The notes: a model not told the origin generated them from the sequence alone. Counted from the stretch's first letter, positions 47,428 through 57,029 are shown. The stretch: 64,000 nucleotides of DNA from UBA1723 sp045629285 (GCA_045629285.1 JAZQQY010000041.1:124001-188000), one strand, 5' to 3'. Program-made: numbers and translations.

Positions 47428-50178
47428 ATGGATAACAGACTTGTTTTAATTGACGCTTATCCTATCATTTTTGGCTCATATTATGCCTTGATGAATAAGC
47501 CGATGAGAAATTCCAAGGGTGAAAACACCTCTATTGTTTATGGTTTTGTTAATAAGTTGGAGATGATCCTTAAGGATTATGCTCCTTCTCATATTGCTGT
47601 TGTTTTCGACTCTGCGGCAAAGACTTTTCGTCATGAGGCATATCCTGAATATAAGGCTCAACGACAGGCTACACCTGAAGAGATCCATGCTTCTGTTCCT
47701 TTGATCAAGAAGATTGTCGAGGCTTACAATATTCCTGTATTTGCTGTAGATGGTTATGAAGCTGATGATATTGTAGGAACTTTGGCTAAACGTGGTTCGG
47801 CTGAAGGTCTTGAGGTTTTGATGGTTACTCCGGATAAGGATTATGCACAACTTGTTGATAACAACATCAAGATGCTTCGTATTACTCATGGCAATGGTCT
47901 TGAGTTGATGGATAAGCAGATGGTTTGTGAAAAATGGGGAATTAAGGATCCGACTCAGATTATCGATCTTCTTGCTTTGATGGGCGACACAAGTGACAAC
48001 ATCCCAGGTTGTAAAGGTGTGGGAGAGAAGACTGCAGTCAAGTTGCTTCAGGAGTTTGGTTCAGTCGAGTCTGTTATTGAAAATTCAGAATCCATTAAGG
48101 GAGCATTGAAAACAAAAGTTCAGGAAAGTGTTGAAATGATTAAATTTTCAAAGTTTCTTGTAACAATCTGTACTGAAGTTCCGATTGAGACAACGATTGC
48201 AGATCTTGCAATCAAGGAGAAGAAGGTAGATGAGATGCTTAAGATTTTTAATGATCTTGAATTGAAAAGTTTCATCACCAAATATAGTCAAAAATCGGCC
48301 CCTGTTCAACTCTCTCTATTTGACGAATTCAGTACAAATACACAGTCCGAAGATAAATATTCAAGTCTCAGCGAGTTAACTTCGGTGTCTCACGACTATA
48401 AATTGATTGAAAATCAAGAGGATATTGCCCAATTTTTGGCTAAAATTTCTACTCAGGATTTTTTCTGTTTTGACACGGAAACGACCTCAACTGACGTATT
48501 TTCGGCTGATTTAGTGGGAATGAGCTTCTGTTGGAAGAAAAATGAAGCATTTTTCATTCTTTTACCAGAAAATCGTGAAGATGCTCAAAAAATTGTCGAT
48601 AAGTTCAAGCCTTTGTTTGAAAACGACAAAATTTTGAAGATAGGTCAAAATTTGAAGTTCGACGTGTTGATGCTAAAACAGTATGGGGTAGAGGTGAAGG
48701 GTGAATTGTTTGATACGATGATTGCTCATTATCTTATTCAACCTGAGTTGAGACATGGAATGGATGCTTTGGCTGAACAATATTTGAAATATAAAACAGT
48801 TACCTACGAAGAATTGACAACTGAGAATGGAAAGAAAAATCTTCCATTAAGAAGTGTTGATAAGAATAGACTAGCTGATTATGCGGCTGAAGATGCCGAC
48901 ATCACTTTTCAACTTTATGAGATCTTCAAGGATGAACTTGTTAAGAACAATTTGACTGAATTGTTTAAAACTATTGAAATGCCGTTGATGAGTGTGTTGT
49001 GTGAGATGGAAAATGCAGGTGTTACTATTGATAAAGCCAGTTTGAAAGATTCATCTGTTAAGATGACTGCTGAAATGGACAATATAGCAAATGAAATATA
49101 TACTCTAGCCGGACACTCTTTCAATATATCTTCACCAAAGCAGGTTGGAGATGTCATCTACAATGAGTTGAATCTTGTTGATAAGGTTAAGAAGACTAAA
49201 GGTGGTCAGATGTCGACAAGTGAAGATGTATTGTTATCAATGAAGTCTAAACATCCTATCATTGAGAAGATTCTTGACTATCGTGGTGTTAAGAAGTTGT
49301 TGAGTACTTACATTGATGCGCTTCCTGAAATTGTAAATAAGAAGACAGGAAAGATCCATACTTCGTTTAATCAGACTGTAACTGCAACAGGACGTTTAAG
49401 TTCAAGTAGTCCTAATCTTCAGAACATTCCTGTACGTGATAGTATGGGTAGAGAAATTCGTAGATGTTTCGTTGCTGCTGAAGATTCTGTTTTCCTATCA
49501 GCCGATTATTCACAGATCGAGCTAAGAGTCATGGCTCATGTTTCTCAGGATGAAGGTTTGATTTCATCGTTCTCATCGGGATTTGATTTCCATCAGGATA
49601 CAGCATCTAAGATTTTCAAGGTTCCAACTGAAGAGGTTACAAAGGAGATGCGTAGCAAAGCAAAGACTGCTAATTTCGGAATCCTATATGGAATCTCAGC
49701 ATACGGTTTGGCCGATAGATTGTCTATCTCTAAGGATGAGGCTAAGCAGATGATTGAAAGTTATTTTCAGGCATTCCCAAAAGTTTATGATTTCCTTGAG
49801 CAGACAAAGTCGTTTGCTCATGAACATGAATATGTTGAGACATTGTTTGGACGACGCAGATTCATTCAAGATATAAATTCAAGAAATGGATCGTTGAGAC
49901 AGAATGCCGAGCGAAATGCAATCAATGCTCCAATTCAAGGAACAGCTGCAGATATCATAAAGATTGCAATGATCAATATTCAGAGAGAGATTGAGAGTAG
50001 GGGATTGAAGTCAAGAATGATTATCCAAGTTCATGACGAATTGAACTTCAATGTTCTTAAATCTGAAGAAGAGATAATGCGTGAGATTGTTCAGAAGGAG
50101 ATGGAGGGAGCATTCCAGATGCGAGTACCGCTTAAGGTTGAATTAGGAGTTGCTACAAATTGGCTTGATGCTCACTAA
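47428..50178 (+). CDS. polA: DNA polymerase I
   Basis: ATG 47428 is used; the in-frame TTG at 47407 is inside the -7 box. The ~916-residue protein has all three domains: a 5'-3' exonuclease (about 1-290; GYEADDIVGTLA, DKDYAQLV, GDTSDNIPGCKGVGEKTA), a 3'-5' proofreading exonuclease with DEDD residues (FCFDTETTSTD, NLKFDVLML, YAAEDADITF), and the polymerase (LSADYSQIELRVMAHVS motif A, RSKAKTANFGILYGIS motif B, VHDELNF motif C). The proofreading residues look intact. It fills gaps after Okazaki and repair processing. Its place ~3.5 kb from the proposed origin on the leading strand is notable. A strong terminator follows. Confidence 0.97.
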   Translation: MDNRLVLIDAYPIIFGSYYALMNKPMRNSKGENTSIVYGFVNKLEMILKDYAPSHIAVVFDSAAKTFRHEAYPEYKAQRQATPEEIHASVPLIKKIVEAYNIPVFAVDGYEADDIVGTLAKRGSAEGLEVLMVTPDKDYAQLVDNNIKMLRITHGNGLELMDKQMVCEKWGIKDPTQIIDLLALMGDTSDNIPGCKGVGEKTAVKLLQEFGSVESVIENSESIKGALKTKVQESVEMIKFSKFLVTICTEVPIETTIADLAIKEKKVDEMLKIFNDLELKSFITKYSQKSAPVQLSLFDEFSTNTQSEDKYSSLSELTSVSHDYKLIENQEDIAQFLAKISTQDFFCFDTETTSTDVFSADLVGMSFCWKKNEAFFILLPENREDAQKIVDKFKPLFENDKILKIGQNLKFDVLMLKQYGVEVKGELFDTMIAHYLIQPELRHGMDALAEQYLKYKTVTYEELTTENGKKNLPLRSVDKNRLADYAAEDADITFQLYEIFKDELVKNNLTELFKTIEMPLMSVLCEMENAGVTIDKASLKDSSVKMTAEMDNIANEIYTLAGHSFNISSPKQVGDVIYNELNLVDKVKKTKGGQMSTSEDVLLSMKSKHPIIEKILDYRGVKKLLSTYIDALPEIVNKKTGKIHTSFNQTVTATGRLSSSSPNLQNIPVRDSMGREIRRCFVAAEDSVFLSADYSQIELRVMAHVSQDEGLISSFSSGFDFHQDTASKIFKVPTEEVTKEMRSKAKTANFGILYGISAYGLADRLSISKDEAKQMIESYFQAFPKVYDFLEQTKSFAHEHEYVETLFGRRRFIQDINSRNGSLRQNAERNAINAPIQGTAADIIKIAMINIQREIESRGLKSRMIIQVHDELNFNVLKSEEEIMREIVQKEMEGAFQMRVPLKVELGVATNWLDAH

Positions 50179-50185
50179 TATATAG

Positions 50186-50215
50186 AAAGACGGGATTTGT
50201 TCCCGTCTTTTTTAT
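50186..50215 (+). terminator. Terminator after polA
   Basis: AAAGACGGGA and TCCCGTCTTT form a perfect 10-base stem around TTTGT, then a T run that also overlaps the dus stop codon from the other side. Confidence 0.88.
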
Positions 50216-51213
50216 TGTTGGTTTCTTGCTTCTTCAATAAGGCTTTCTGTAGAATCGATAATATTGAAAAGTTCCTCTCTTGTTTCGCAACGAAGCATCT
50301 CAATTCTCGTTCTTCTGAAATTATCGATGCCTTTGAAAAGAGGAGATGAAGCCAGATGTCGACGTGTATGTGTGATACCTCGTCTTTCATCATTGTCAAA
50401 CATTTCTATATTTTCGTCAATCATTTGTTTCAAGATATTTAGGCAATCACGAGTGTTTAGTCTTTCTGCCTCTTTACCTTGAATATAATCTTTACACTCC
50501 TTGAAAATCCATGGTCTACCGAATGTAGCTCTACCGATCATCACGGCATCGACACCATATTTGTCAAAACATTCTTTTGCTCTTTCAGGAGTAGTGACAT
50601 CACCGTTACCAATAATTGGAATATGTATTCTTGGATTATTTTTTACCTCACCGATCAAAGTCCAGTCGGCTTCACCAGTATACATCTGAGCTCTTGTTCT
50701 TCCGTGGATTGCCAATGCCTGAGCACCACAATCTTGAATCTGCTCGGCAAGTTCAGTGATGATCAGATTATTGCTATCCCAACCCAAACGAGTCTTAACA
50801 GTAACTGGAAGTTTAACTGCCTTCACAACTTCACGAGTAATCTCAAGTAATTTAGGAATATCTTTAAGCAGACCGGCACCACCACCTTTACCAGCGATCT
50901 TCTTTACCGGACAACCAAAGTTAATATCAATGATATCTGGTTTTGCTGCTTCTGCAATTTTAGCAGCCTCCACGATTGTATCTGTATCCTTACCGTATAG
51001 CTGAATAACAGTAGGGCGTTCACAATCGTCGATTGTCATTTTGTCCTCTGTTCGTTGAATATTTCTGATTAGTGCATCGGCCGAAACAAATTCTGTGTAG
51101 ACTAAATCTGCACCGAATTTCTTGCACATTTTTCTGAATGAGATGTCCGTCACATCCTCCATTGGAGCTAGGAATAGAGGGTATTCAGAAAATTCTATAT
51201 TGCCTATTTTCAT
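50212..51213 (-). CDS. dusB: tRNA-dihydrouridine synthase (DusB-like)
   Basis: The 333-residue protein has the Dus layout: LAPMEDVTDISFRKMCKKFG, INFGCPVKKIAGKGGGAGLL (with the catalytic Cys in GCP), VTVKTRLGWD, ALAIHGRTRAQMYTGEADW (FMN-phosphate loop with the conserved HGRT) and IPIIGNGDV, MIGRATFGRPW. It reduces uridines in tRNA using FMN and NADPH. DusB assignment rests on overall form; Bacteroidetes usually keep one such enzyme. It is divergent from the U32 gene through a shared palindromic promoter. Third positions are A/C-rich, as expected for a lagging-strand gene right of the origin candidate. Confidence 0.92.
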   Translation of the reverse strand: MKIGNIEFSEYPLFLAPMEDVTDISFRKMCKKFGADLVYTEFVSADALIRNIQRTEDKMTIDDCERPTVIQLYGKDTDTIVEAAKIAEAAKPDIIDINFGCPVKKIAGKGGGAGLLKDIPKLLEITREVVKAVKLPVTVKTRLGWDSNNLIITELAEQIQDCGAQALAIHGRTRAQMYTGEADWTLIGEVKNNPRIHIPIIGNGDVTTPERAKECFDKYGVDAVMIGRATFGRPWIFKECKDYIQGKEAERLNTRDCLNILKQMIDENIEMFDNDERRGITHTRRHLASSPLFKGIDNFRRTRIEMLRCETREELFNIIDSTESLIEEARNQQ

Positions 51214-51231
51214 CAGTTGTGCTTTTAGTTA

Positions 51232-51249
51232 TAACTTTGTGCAAAGTTA
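51232..51249. promoter_or_regulatory. Overlapping divergent -7 boxes in one palindrome
   Basis: TAACTTTGTGCAAAGTTA is a perfect 18-base palindrome. Each half is a TAnnTTTG box, one for each strand. The plus box (51232-51239) serves the U32 gene at 51261; the minus box (51249-51242) serves dusB starting at 51213. Only one polymerase could bind at a time. Confidence 0.7.
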
Positions 51250-51260
51250 ATTAAAGCATT

Positions 51261-52508
51261 ATGGATTTGAAAAGAACAGATTTTGAAATTATGGCCCCTG
51301 TGGGCAGTTATGAAAGCTTAGCTGCAGCTATTCAGGCAGGTGCCAATTCCGTATATTTTGGTATTGGTAAGTTGAATATGCGATCGCACTCTGCTAATAA
51401 TTTCACAGTCGATGATCTTAAGAATATAGCAAGCATCTGTACTGAAAACGGATTGAAGAGTTATCTAACTCTTAATACTGTCATGTATGATACTGACCTT
51501 GCTGATATGCGAACATACGTTGATGCTGCAAAGGAAAGTGGAGTATCTGCAATCATTGCATCGGATATGTCCGTAATTCTTTACGCTGTATCTATCGGAG
51601 TTGAAGTTCACTTGTCAACTCAGTTGAATATTTCCAATATAGAAGCGCTTAAGTTCTATGCTCAGTTTGCTGATGTGGTAGTATTGGCACGTGAGTTGAA
51701 CATGGATCAGGTAGCGGCAATCCATAAGCAGATTATAGAGCAGAATGTATGTGGACCAAAAGGTCAGCAATTGAAAATTGAAATGTTCTGTCATGGTGCT
51801 TTGTGTATGGCAATATCAGGTAAGTGCTACATGAGTCTACATGAATTGAATAGTTCAGCTAATCGTGGTGCTTGCTTCCAGGTTTGTCGTCATTCATATC
51901 GTTTGTTTGATGATGAACGTGATATTGAAATAAAGGTTGATGACAAATATTTGATGTCACCGAAGGATTTGAAGACTATTCATTTCTTGAACAAGTTGGT
52001 TGATTCCGGAGTCAGAGTATTCAAAATAGAAGGTCGTGCCAGAAGTGCTGAATATGTTAAGACAGTTGTTTCATGTTACAATGAAGCTTTGAATTCAATC
52101 ATTGATGGTTCATACTCTGAATCAAAGATTGAAGTGTGGGATGAACAATTGAAAACAGTTTTCAATCGTGGATTCTGGAATGGCTACTATCTTGGCCAAA
52201 GATTAGGAGAGTGGAGTAGCGTTTATGGTTCAGAAGCAACAGAAAGAAAAGTCTATGTTGCCAAGACAATTCGTTACTATTCTAATATTGGAGTTGCTGA
52301 GTTTCTACAAGAAACTAATGCTGGAATCAATAAAGGTGATAAACTTTTAATCATTGGTCCAACTACCGGAGTAGTAGAAATTATAGCAGATAAACTGATC
52401 GTAGATGATAAAGAAACAGATTTTGTTCCACGTGGAACAAAATTCACTATAAAAGTTCCGTGCAAAGTAAGACCTTCTGACAAGGTTTATAAAATGGAGA
52501 AGATTTAA
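51261..52508 (+). CDS. U32-family protein, probable tRNA hydroxylation protein (TrhP/YegQ-like)
   Basis: The 415-residue protein has the U32 fold (APVGSYESLAAAIQAGANSV, STQLNISNIEALKFYAQFA, VVLARELNMDQVAAI) and the family Cys cluster (EMFCHGALCMAISGKCYMS and GACFQVCRHSYRL), which holds an iron-sulfur cluster in studied relatives. Members named collagenase-like peptidases are now known to make 5-hydroxyuridine in tRNA (TrhP) or act on rRNA (RlhA); TrhP is favoured by length and C-terminal domain. Near its 3' end, codons for FVPRGTKF contain a parS-like palindrome (52421-52442). A strong terminator follows at 52534. Confidence 0.88.
   Translation: MDLKRTDFEIMAPVGSYESLAAAIQAGANSVYFGIGKLNMRSHSANNFTVDDLKNIASICTENGLKSYLTLNTVMYDTDLADMRTYVDAAKESGVSAIIASDMSVILYAVSIGVEVHLSTQLNISNIEALKFYAQFADVVVLARELNMDQVAAIHKQIIEQNVCGPKGQQLKIEMFCHGALCMAISGKCYMSLHELNSSANRGACFQVCRHSYRLFDDERDIEIKVDDKYLMSPKDLKTIHFLNKLVDSGVRVFKIEGRARSAEYVKTVVSCYNEALNSIIDGSYSESKIEVWDEQLKTVFNRGFWNGYYLGQRLGEWSSVYGSEATERKVYVAKTIRYYSNIGVAEFLQETNAGINKGDKLLIIGPTTGVVEIIADKLIVDDKETDFVPRGTKFTIKVPCKVRPSDKVYKMEKI
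52421..52442. promoter_or_regulatory. parS: parS-like site 1, inside the U32 gene
   Basis: TGTTCCACGTGGAACA at 52424-52439, extended to a perfect 22-base palindrome by flanking TTT/AAA. It differs from the bacterial consensus TGTTTCACGTGAAACA by one symmetric base change. Confidence 0.8.
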
Positions 52509-52533
52509 AAAGAGTAAATCCAACCAGTAACTA

Positions 52534-52571
52534 TAAACGAGACTCAATCAAAATTGAGTCTCGTTTTTTTT
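52534..52571 (+). terminator. Terminator after the U32 gene
   Basis: AAACGAGACTCAAT and ATTGAGTCTCGTTT form a perfect 14-base stem around CAAA with a T run after it. Confidence 0.9.
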
Positions 52572-52572
52572 A

Positions 52573-52588
52573 TGTTCCACGTGGAACA
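52573..52588. promoter_or_regulatory. parS: parS-like site 2
   Basis: TGTTCCACGTGGAACA, identical to the core of site 1, directly after the U32 terminator. Confidence 0.8.
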
Positions 52589-52628
52589 ATATATTCAGCG
52601 TGTTCTCAGTAACTTTAAAATTCGGTAA

Positions 52629-52644
52629 TGTTCCACGTGAAACA
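52629..52644. promoter_or_regulatory. parS: parS-like site 3
   Basis: TGTTCCACGTGAAACA, one base from the consensus parS TGTTTCACGTGAAACA. It lies 13 bases before the end of the leftward uvrC gene. Confidence 0.82.
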
Positions 52645-52657
52645 TAAATAAAAATGA

Positions 52658-54469
52658 TTAATCTTGATGCAAAGCGTCGTAAATAATCTTTGCTTTTGCT
52701 TTGCCGACTGCTTCAGCGAGTTGATCTTCCGTCTGTTCTTTGATTCGTTTGACGCTTTTGAATGTTTTTATGAGCGTTTCTTTTGTCTTTTCTCCGACTC
52801 CTGTGATATCATCAAGTACAGAATGAATCTGAGTTTTACTTCGTTTGTTGCGATGAAAACTGATGGCGAATCTATGTACTTCATCTTGAATGCTCGCCAA
52901 AAAACGAAATAGGGAATGGTTGGGCTGAATCTCAACGTGAAGAGGTGGAAAACCAAATAGCAATTCTTTGGTTTGATGTTTGTCGTCTTTTGCCAAACCT
53001 GCGATGGGTATGTATAATTTCAACTCATCTTCCACGACTTCTCTCACACATTCCATCTGTCCGACTCCACCATCAACAATGATCAAATTTGGTAATTTTT
53101 CACCTTCATTTACCAATCTACTGTAGCGACGTCGCACAACTTCCTGCATTGAACCGTAGTCGTCTGGTCCTTCAACTGTCTTGATATTGTATGTACGATA
53201 ATCCTTTTTTGAAGGTTTTGCATTCTTGTAAACAACACATCCGGCAACTGCATCCGTTCCTGAAATGTTGGAATTGTCGAAACATTCAATCTGATGCGGT
53301 ATCTCTTTAAGTCCAAGTGCCTTCTGCAACTCAGTCAAAAGCTTCATTGCTCGTTGTTCAGGATTGAACTTTTCAGCCTGTTTTGTTCGGTCGAATCGGT
53401 ATTGTTTTACATTCTTGATGGATAAATCAAGCAGTTTTTTCTTGTCTCCTTTCTGTGGAACAGTAACAGTGACATTCTCAAGTTCAAATGAAATAGGGTA
53501 GGGAACGATGATCTCTCTTGACATACTCTGAAATTTCTGACGCATCTCTACGATTGCCGTTGCCAAAATTTCACTCTCTTCCTCCTCAGTCTGAATTTTA
53601 TATTCGAATGTGTAGGCTTGTGATATCGTTCCTTCCATCACTTTCAAGAAATTTATGTAGGCATTGTTGTCGTCTATCTCTATTGAAAAAACATCAATAT
53701 TGGTCAAGATCGGACTGACGATCGTATTTTTACTCTTATATTGAGACAGAAGATACATTTTCTCCTTCATTTTTTGTGCATCTTCAAATCTCATTTCTTC
53801 TGCAGCTTTGCCCATTTCACCGAGAATATAACTTTCAAGAGCACTCATTTCTCCTTTCAAAATGAGCTTGATTTCCTTGATGTTTTCTCTGTATTCTTCC
53901 TCAGATTGATAACCTTCACAACAGCCTTTACATTTCTTGATGTGATAGTCCAGGCAAACTTTGTATTTGCCGCTTTTGATGGCATCCTCACTCAACTTGT
54001 TGTTGCAAGTACGGATTCCGTAGATGTTGTGAATTAAATCCAACACCGTTTTCATTGCAGGAAGGTAGGTGTATGGACCGAAGTAGAGTGATCCGTCGTG
54101 AACTAGACGACGAGTGTAAAAAATGCGGGGAAATGGTTCATTTTTGATACAAATCCACGGATATGTCTTGTCATCCTTAAGTAGAATGTTGTATCTGGGT
54201 TGATGTTTCTTGATAAGACTGTTTTCAAGCAACAAGGCATCCTGTTCACTCGGTACGACTATATATTTGATGTCGGCAATCTGCTTGACGAGTGCTCTTA
54301 CCTTGTTTGAAGTCTGGTATTTGTTGAAGTAGGATGAAACACGTCTTTTTAGATTCACAGCTTTACCGACGTAGATAATTTCATTTTCTTTGTTGACGTA
54401 TTGATAGATTCCCGGACTGTCGGGAAGTGAAAGAACTATCTGTTTTAACTGTGAAATCTCTTTTTCCAT
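52658..54469 (-). CDS. uvrC: UvrABC nuclease subunit UvrC
   Basis: The 603-residue protein has the GIY-YIG nuclease domain at about 15-95 (DSPGIYQYVNKENEIIYVGKA), a Cys-containing linker (CKGCCEGYQ), the UvrB-binding UVR domain (EEMRFEDAQKMKEKMYLLSQY, about 210-235), the RNase H-like endonuclease domain (IECFDNSNISGTDAVAGCVV, LIIVDGGVGQM, DDKHQTKELLF) and a C-terminal helix-hairpin-helix region (LDDITGVGEKTKETLIKTF). It cuts both sides of bulky lesions with UvrB. Length is normal. The TerB-DnaJ gene precedes it by 3 bases. Confidence 0.96.
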   Translation of the reverse strand: MEKEISQLKQIVLSLPDSPGIYQYVNKENEIIYVGKAVNLKRRVSSYFNKYQTSNKVRALVKQIADIKYIVVPSEQDALLLENSLIKKHQPRYNILLKDDKTYPWICIKNEPFPRIFYTRRLVHDGSLYFGPYTYLPAMKTVLDLIHNIYGIRTCNNKLSEDAIKSGKYKVCLDYHIKKCKGCCEGYQSEEEYRENIKEIKLILKGEMSALESYILGEMGKAAEEMRFEDAQKMKEKMYLLSQYKSKNTIVSPILTNIDVFSIEIDDNNAYINFLKVMEGTISQAYTFEYKIQTEEEESEILATAIVEMRQKFQSMSREIIVPYPISFELENVTVTVPQKGDKKKLLDLSIKNVKQYRFDRTKQAEKFNPEQRAMKLLTELQKALGLKEIPHQIECFDNSNISGTDAVAGCVVYKNAKPSKKDYRTYNIKTVEGPDDYGSMQEVVRRRYSRLVNEGEKLPNLIIVDGGVGQMECVREVVEDELKLYIPIAGLAKDDKHQTKELLFGFPPLHVEIQPNHSLFRFLASIQDEVHRFAISFHRNKRSKTQIHSVLDDITGVGEKTKETLIKTFKSVKRIKEQTEDQLAEAVGKAKAKIIYDALHQD

Positions 54470-54472
54470 CGC

Positions 54473-55225
54473 TTAAATACCTATACTTTCAAAGTAGTTG
54501 TTGAGTAGAAAATTGTATGCTCCGACGATTTCCTGCATCTTACGAGTTGCCTCTTTTTTGCTGTTTTCATCGGATAATTCGTATTTGTCGGGGTGATATT
54601 TCATTGAAAGTTTTCTCCACTGTCGTTTCATGTCTTTCAATGTACAATCGTAGTCAAGTTCCATTATCTGGAATGCTTCTTTTGTCTTCATGTTAAGTGA
54701 AGTTTCCAAATTTTCTTCGTCATCCACGATATAGCCTCTGTAGATAGTCCATAAATTTTCACGGTCGGCTGGATTGATTTTCATGTGCTGCATCATCTTT
54801 TCAATCAGTGCTCGCTCACTTCTACAGATGCCTTTTCCACATGTTGAAATACTCATCAACATGTTGAGTAATTGTACACGACTTCCGTATCTGAATGTGC
54901 GGTTTGCATTCAGACAATGCGTAGTCATCGTGACTTTATCAGCATAAAGATAGAATTTCAAGTATTCTATCGTCTGCTTTGCGTATGTTGGATTCATCTT
55001 GCGATCAAGATAATTTTTGACGATGTCAAGCTGAGATTTTGTCTTTACTCCGTTAGCTCGCATCATCACGGCGCTTAGTCCGGCCACCGTCTTCATTATC
55101 ATTTCGCGACGAAGTTCCTTCTTTTTCTGGTTTTCACGTTCCTTTTTGACTCTACTTTTCTCTTTGAATTGCAGAATCATCACAATGGCGAGAATCGCTG
55201 TCATCAATGTCGCTATAATCGCCAT
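54473..55225 (-). CDS. TerB-like and J-domain membrane protein (DjlA-like)
   Basis: The 250-residue protein has an N-terminal membrane helix (MAIIATLMTAILAIVMILQF), a basic stretch, a helical TerB-like middle (about 60-165) and a C-terminal J-domain (about 185-250) with the HPD motif in LSMKYHPDKYEL. This order recalls DjlA, a membrane-bound DnaK co-chaperone. It would recruit DnaK to the inner membrane surface. It lies 3 bases upstream of uvrC; the pairing may be purely transcriptional. The TerB assignment is based on general pattern only. Confidence 0.72.
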   Translation of the reverse strand: MAIIATLMTAILAIVMILQFKEKSRVKKERENQKKKELRREMIMKTVAGLSAVMMRANGVKTKSQLDIVKNYLDRKMNPTYAKQTIEYLKFYLYADKVTMTTHCLNANRTFRYGSRVQLLNMLMSISTCGKGICRSERALIEKMMQHMKINPADRENLWTIYRGYIVDDEENLETSLNMKTKEAFQIMELDYDCTLKDMKRQWRKLSMKYHPDKYELSDENSKKEATRKMQEIVGAYNFLLNNYFESIGI

Positions 55226-55256
55226 TTTACCGTGAATTTTAATTAAAAACTACAAT

Positions 55257-57029
55257 TTAGAATGTCAATGTCAATCCAGCCAAGAAGTTGAATCCTTGCG
55301 ATGGATAACCATACCAAACTTCGCCTCTTTGGTTCAAAATATTGTTGAAACGGGCGAATACATCAAGAAAACTCATCAACTTGTAGTTTGCACCCAGACT
55401 GATGTCGTTGACATTAGCAAGATCTACGGTGTTGCCATTTTCTAGCTTGGCTTTCCTTCCTGCTTCAAGATCGTAGTTGATGTTGAAACGAAGAAAATCT
55501 GTAGGCACGTAGCTGATTCCGACTCCGATCTGAGCTGCCGGCAACATCCATGCTTCTTTCTGCTTTTCAAGCGACCATTTGTTGTAGCCGATTTTGAATG
55601 AAAAATCAACTTTTTCACGGAAGTTATAGTTAACTGCTGCACCACAGTTGAATTGACCGACGTTTTTGTCGTAAACAACGTCAAATGAGTTGCATATTCC
55701 TGTGCTGTCTTTTCTGTTTACGTAGAAGTACTGGTTGTTGATGATTTTGTAGCCGACGTGAATATCTGTGTTTACGCTCTTACCGATATTCATCTTAGTC
55801 CCCAAGAAGATGTCGAGTGGAATGTAAGTATCTTCCGGTCTTACGTCTGGAGAGATATAGATATTCTCGTTTACTAGTGAACGAAGAGTGTTTACTTTGT
55901 AATCTCCTGTTACTCCTGCGTAGACGTACCAGATATTGTCAATCACACGTACCTGACCGGTAATATCCGGTGAAAATGCTATTTTCTTACCTTGATTGAT
56001 ACCAAACGATGCTTTCAAACCAAGGTTCAAGCGTCCTACTTCATTTACGAAAGTGTAGTAAGGATTAAACTTGATAACTGTGAAGTTGTTGAAGTTTTCA
56101 GCGTCGTTGAAGTTGTACAGTAAACTGTCTTCTGGTGTCGACATGAATACGTTGTACATCTGAAGTTTCAACGATAGAATCGACTCCTGCATTCTGTATG
56201 AAGCTGCGCAATCCCAAAACAAAGTGTTTTCTGTAACGTCGTAATATGTCTTCAACAATTTCCAATTTGCCTGCAAGTCGTACTTCCATTGCGAAATGTA
56301 GTCTTTGGAACGGAAGCGGAAATTGAAAGCTCCGGTCAAATGCGAGTTTTTCTGATTATCATTCTCGTATTCTAACTCTTTTTTAGTTTCGTTTTCCTTT
56401 GAAAACTTCACCATTTCGCTGTTCAGACCGTAATTGTTGAATCTGTTATATCCAAACTCTCCAAATGCGCTAATTTCGCGTATTTTGATACTTCGTAGGA
56501 AAGAAATTCTAGCTTTGTTATCATTGTAGAGTCCCTTGCTCAAAATATCGTTGGAAAGGGCGCTGTAATTGTCTTTTTTAAGCGTGATATCGCCGAACGA
56601 TGAATTATGCTTCAAATAGAAGTCTAAAAGGGAAACTTCGCTGCGGTAGATAGGAGTGTAAAGCTCGCCAAGGAAAGAAGTATAGTTACCTCCACCTAAT
56701 CTCAAGAAACCTTCGCGGCTATATTTGTTCTCTTCTTGCGACGCAAGTGCGTAATCAAGAGAAGGAATGATATCAGTCTTTGGTTTGAATGTTGACGTCC
56801 ATACTTTATAATCTACCTCTATCTTTTTGGTATTCACATCTTTAAGCTCTGGCATTGTGTTAATCTTACCAGCTTCTTTGATGACGGGAGTATATTCTCT
56901 CACCACCTCGATGTTACGTTTGATTGTTGTATCGGTGGCAGATGCAGTATTTGTGGAGTCGGCTGCGTTTTGTGCGCCGGCTGTTGAAAATGCTGAAAGT
57001 AGAGCAATGTTAAAAACTATTCTTTTCAT
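55257..57029 (-). CDS. Outer-membrane beta-barrel protein (TonB-receptor-like barrel without plug)
   Basis: The 590-residue protein has a signal peptide (MKRIVFNIALLSAFSTAGAQ), then the short segment REYTPVIKEAGKINTMPEL, characteristic of a Bacteroidetes outer-membrane family, and a region of alternating hydrophobic strands ending in GFNFLAGLTLTF, an outer-membrane C-terminal signature. No TonB plug domain is present. The gene for a giant TPR protein lies 26 bases upstream, and this pairing is common in Bacteroidetes. Role unknown; the pair may act in outer-membrane assembly or transport. Confidence 0.75.
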   Translation of the reverse strand: MKRIVFNIALLSAFSTAGAQNAADSTNTASATDTTIKRNIEVVREYTPVIKEAGKINTMPELKDVNTKKIEVDYKVWTSTFKPKTDIIPSLDYALASQEENKYSREGFLRLGGGNYTSFLGELYTPIYRSEVSLLDFYLKHNSSFGDITLKKDNYSALSNDILSKGLYNDNKARISFLRSIKIREISAFGEFGYNRFNNYGLNSEMVKFSKENETKKELEYENDNQKNSHLTGAFNFRFRSKDYISQWKYDLQANWKLLKTYYDVTENTLFWDCAASYRMQESILSLKLQMYNVFMSTPEDSLLYNFNDAENFNNFTVIKFNPYYTFVNEVGRLNLGLKASFGINQGKKIAFSPDITGQVRVIDNIWYVYAGVTGDYKVNTLRSLVNENIYISPDVRPEDTYIPLDIFLGTKMNIGKSVNTDIHVGYKIINNQYFYVNRKDSTGICNSFDVVYDKNVGQFNCGAAVNYNFREKVDFSFKIGYNKWSLEKQKEAWMLPAAQIGVGISYVPTDFLRFNINYDLEAGRKAKLENGNTVDLANVNDISLGANYKLMSFLDVFARFNNILNQRGEVWYGYPSQGFNFLAGLTLTF

